Below are positions 13,920-15,185 of a stretch of DNA of 15,185 bases, piece after piece. This DNA comes from Intrasporangiaceae bacterium (GTDB taxonomy: Bacteria; Actinomycetota; Actinomycetes; Actinomycetales; Dermatophilaceae). The stretch spans positions 1 to 15,185 of the forward strand of contig JAAYSB010000099.1 in assembly GCA_012518475.1 (NCBI GenBank), in the 5' to 3' direction. A program made the translations under genes and the position numbers. Every line of letters starts with the position of its first letter. Within the stretch, counting starts at the first letter, position 1. The notes below the pieces were generated by a model. The model did not search any database. It saw only the letters and a program-made list of their open reading frames with translations, and was not told the origin of the DNA.

Positions 13920-15095
13920 ATGAGCAAGCCCACGGAACCTGCAGGACTTCCGCGCCCCACCGTGGGCTCGGTCCTTCGGCTGCTCGCGGGAGTGGGTGGG
14001 GCCGCCCTCCTCCTCGGGTGGGTCCTGCCGACCGTGACCAAGACGTCGTGGGGCGAGATCCTCACCGTCCTCGGGGGTGTGCCGGCTCCAGCGCTGTGGG
14101 GGTGCTTCGCGCTGACACTGGCCTTCCTCTCCAGCTATGCGGTCGTCCTGCGCGCGTCGCTACCCGGTCTGAGCATTCCGCGGGCCCTCGTCGTCAACAC
14201 GGCCGGCACGGCGATCTCCAAGCTCTTCCCCGGCGGCGGAGCCGTCGGACTGGCGGCCACGTTCCTCATCTGCCGCACGTGGGGATTCCCGCTCCGGGCG
14301 ATCTCCACCTCGGCCGTGGTCACGCTCGTGTGGAACATGCTGACCCGCGCCGCCCTCCCCGTCCTCGCCATCGGCCTGCTCGCGATGAGCGACCTGTACC
14401 TGCCCGGTGTTCTCCGGCAGGCGGCCTGGGGCGCTGCCGTGACGGGTGTCATCATGCTGGCGCTCTTCGTCGGGATCATCGCCTCTGCCCGGGTCGCCGA
14501 CAGGGTCGGCCGTGCGGCCGACACCGTCTTGGGCCGCTGGCTCAAGCGGCCGGGACGAGCCCGCGCCGCCATGACGGACACCAGGACCCAGATCATCGAG
14601 CGGGTGCAGAAGGCCTGGCACTGGCTCACCCTCGGCATGATCGCCTTCTTCGTGGCCCAGCTCGGGATCTTCCTCATCGCCCTCGACGTCACGGGTGTGA
14701 CGATGGCCTTCGCGGCGACCTTCGCCGCCTTCGCCATCGGCCGGCTGCTCACCGCTGTCGGAATCACGCCGGGCGGCATCGGCATCACCGAGACCGGCAC
14801 GGCGGCCGCACTCGTGGCCTTCGGGGCGAACGCCGCAGAGGCCGGCGCCGCGGTCGTGCTCATGTCGATCTTCACGAACCTCATCGAGCTCCCGCTCGGT
14901 GTGCTCGCGTGGATCTACTGGACCCTGGACCGTCGCAGGAACGGACCCATCCCCATCGAGCACGCCACGGCCGGGAAGGTCACGTCACATGACCTGGCCG
15001 CGGACGGCCACCACGGCTCACCCTCGTCGTCCCCCCCGCGCGGAGAGGCCGCCGACGACACCGCCGAGCCACCGCATACCTCCCCCCGGGAGTAG
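13920..15095 (+). CDS. Lysylphosphatidylglycerol synthase-type transmembrane (UPF0104) protein
   Basis: A 391-residue integral membrane protein of the UPF0104/LPG_synthase_TM family, the flippase-like half of MprF found alone here without a synthase domain. Hydrophobic segments lie near 17-38, 57-78, 85-100, 105-118, 127-155, 167-189, 235-257, 263-282, 293-314 and 316-335. Family marks are KLFPGGGAVG (101-110) and GITPGGIGITETG (281-293). Such proteins are thought to move lipids or lipid-linked substrates across the membrane; the substrate here is unknown, but the divergent PimB'-like gene makes a glycolipid attractive. The C-terminal 50 residues are hydrophilic and low-complexity, and the last codons lie in the first terminal direct repeat. 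The ATG at 13920 follows AAGGATGGGG. It also overlaps the stop of an eight-codon upstream ORF (13900-13923). Family call is firm. Confidence 0.92.
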   Translation: MSKPTEPAGLPRPTVGSVLRLLAGVGGAALLLGWVLPTVTKTSWGEILTVLGGVPAPALWGCFALTLAFLSSYAVVLRASLPGLSIPRALVVNTAGTAISKLFPGGGAVGLAATFLICRTWGFPLRAISTSAVVTLVWNMLTRAALPVLAIGLLAMSDLYLPGVLRQAAWGAAVTGVIMLALFVGIIASARVADRVGRAADTVLGRWLKRPGRARAAMTDTRTQIIERVQKAWHWLTLGMIAFFVAQLGIFLIALDVTGVTMAFAATFAAFAIGRLLTAVGITPGGIGITETGTAAALVAFGANAAEAGAAVVLMSIFTNLIELPLGVLAWIYWTLDRRRNGPIPIEHATAGKVTSHDLAADGHHGSPSSSPPRGEAADDTAEPPHTSPRE

Positions 15096-15100
15096 CACCC
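15072..15100. repeat. 29-bp direct repeat, copy 1
   Basis: Identical over 29 bases to 15157-15185, at an offset of 85 bp. Alignment at the same offset continues upstream with GACGAC (15054-15059 and 15139-15144) and 6 of 12 bases in between, giving 41 of 47 identical overall. The copy contains the TAG stop of the UPF0104 gene and an imperfect inverted repeat, TACC-TCCC ccc GGGA-GTA. Possible roles are a terminator hairpin, a duplicated gene end, or an operator of the CsoR/RcnR kind. Confidence 0.9.
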
Positions 15101-15156
15101 GCCAGCGCGCCCACCCCTGCCCGCGGGTGAAGGTCTCAGACGACGCACCTGTGCCG

Positions 15157-15185
15157 CCGCATACCTCCCCCCGGGAGTAGCACCC
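15157..15185. repeat. 29-bp direct repeat, copy 2 (reaches the window end)
   Basis: Second copy of the repeat at 15072-15100, without mismatch over the visible 29 bases and possibly longer beyond the edge. It is intergenic as far as can be seen. The 56 bases between the copies show no gene. Confidence 0.9.

Noticed and set aside
12697..13923. 408-codon plus-strand frame opposite the glycosyltransferase
   Set aside because: It is antisense to a well-conserved GT4 enzyme and runs through the divergent promoter region. It has no recognisable domain.
15072..15185. CRISPR array start
   Set aside because: The two repeats are 29 bp with a 56-bp gap, but flanking similarity continues upstream and one copy contains a gene's stop codon. 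Only two copies are visible and no cas gene is present, so a CRISPR reading is not supported.

Overview
The window is about 70% G+C. It looks like chromosomal DNA of a high-GC actinobacterium, most likely a Micrococcales member near Intrasporangiaceae/Dermatophilaceae. The taxon is an inference from base composition, actinobacterial-type PcrA, a PimB'-like mannosyltransferase, PspC-domain signalling proteins and many leaderless starts. There is no rRNA, tRNA, CRISPR array, prophage or insertion sequence. Coding density is high, and the genes look vertically inherited and intact.

Layout, left to right. (1) 3-356 (+): the 3' end of a secreted M23 zinc metallopeptidase, cut by the window edge. 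(2) 456-2924 (-): PcrA/UvrD helicase. (3) 3080-3562 (-): SRPBCC-fold protein with a strong hairpin terminator behind it. (4) 3721-6428 (+): a stand-alone LigD-type primase-polymerase translationally coupled to a membrane-anchored alpha/beta hydrolase. (5) 6452-7426 (+): zinc-independent NADPH:quinone reductase, converging through a strong bidirectional terminator on (6) 7531-7890 (-), a four-helix membrane protein. (7) 7962-9952 (-): a LuxR-type response regulator and PspC-domain histidine kinase, divergent from (8) 10078-11978 (+), a PspC/LiaF-like membrane protein and a small two-helix membrane protein. (9) 11963-13818 (-): a Nudix hydrolase coupled behind a PimB'-like glycosyltransferase. 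(10) 13920-15095 (+): a multi-pass lysylphosphatidylglycerol-synthase-type (UPF0104) membrane protein. The window ends in two identical 29-bp direct repeats.

Functional themes. The centre (7962-11978) resembles a LiaFSR/EsrISR-type three-component cell-envelope stress system: a kinase and a membrane partner both carry PspC domains and are transcribed divergently from a 125-bp region with two inverted repeats. The right third (PimB'-like enzyme, UPF0104 protein) also points to the envelope, as does the M23 peptidase at the left edge. The left part holds DNA repair and replication functions (PcrA, primase-polymerase).

Expression signals are unusually legible. Most transcription units begin with a -10-like hexamer six or seven bases before the start codon, the arrangement of leaderless mRNAs. 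Second genes use 4-bp stop/start overlaps or, once, a clear Shine-Dalgarno sequence. I do not see a wholly new defence or mobile system. The most interesting items are the divergent PspC three-component locus, the terminal direct repeats that resemble a metal-sensor operator, the primase-polymerase/hydrolase coupling, and the mirrored terminator formed by two overlapping stop codons.
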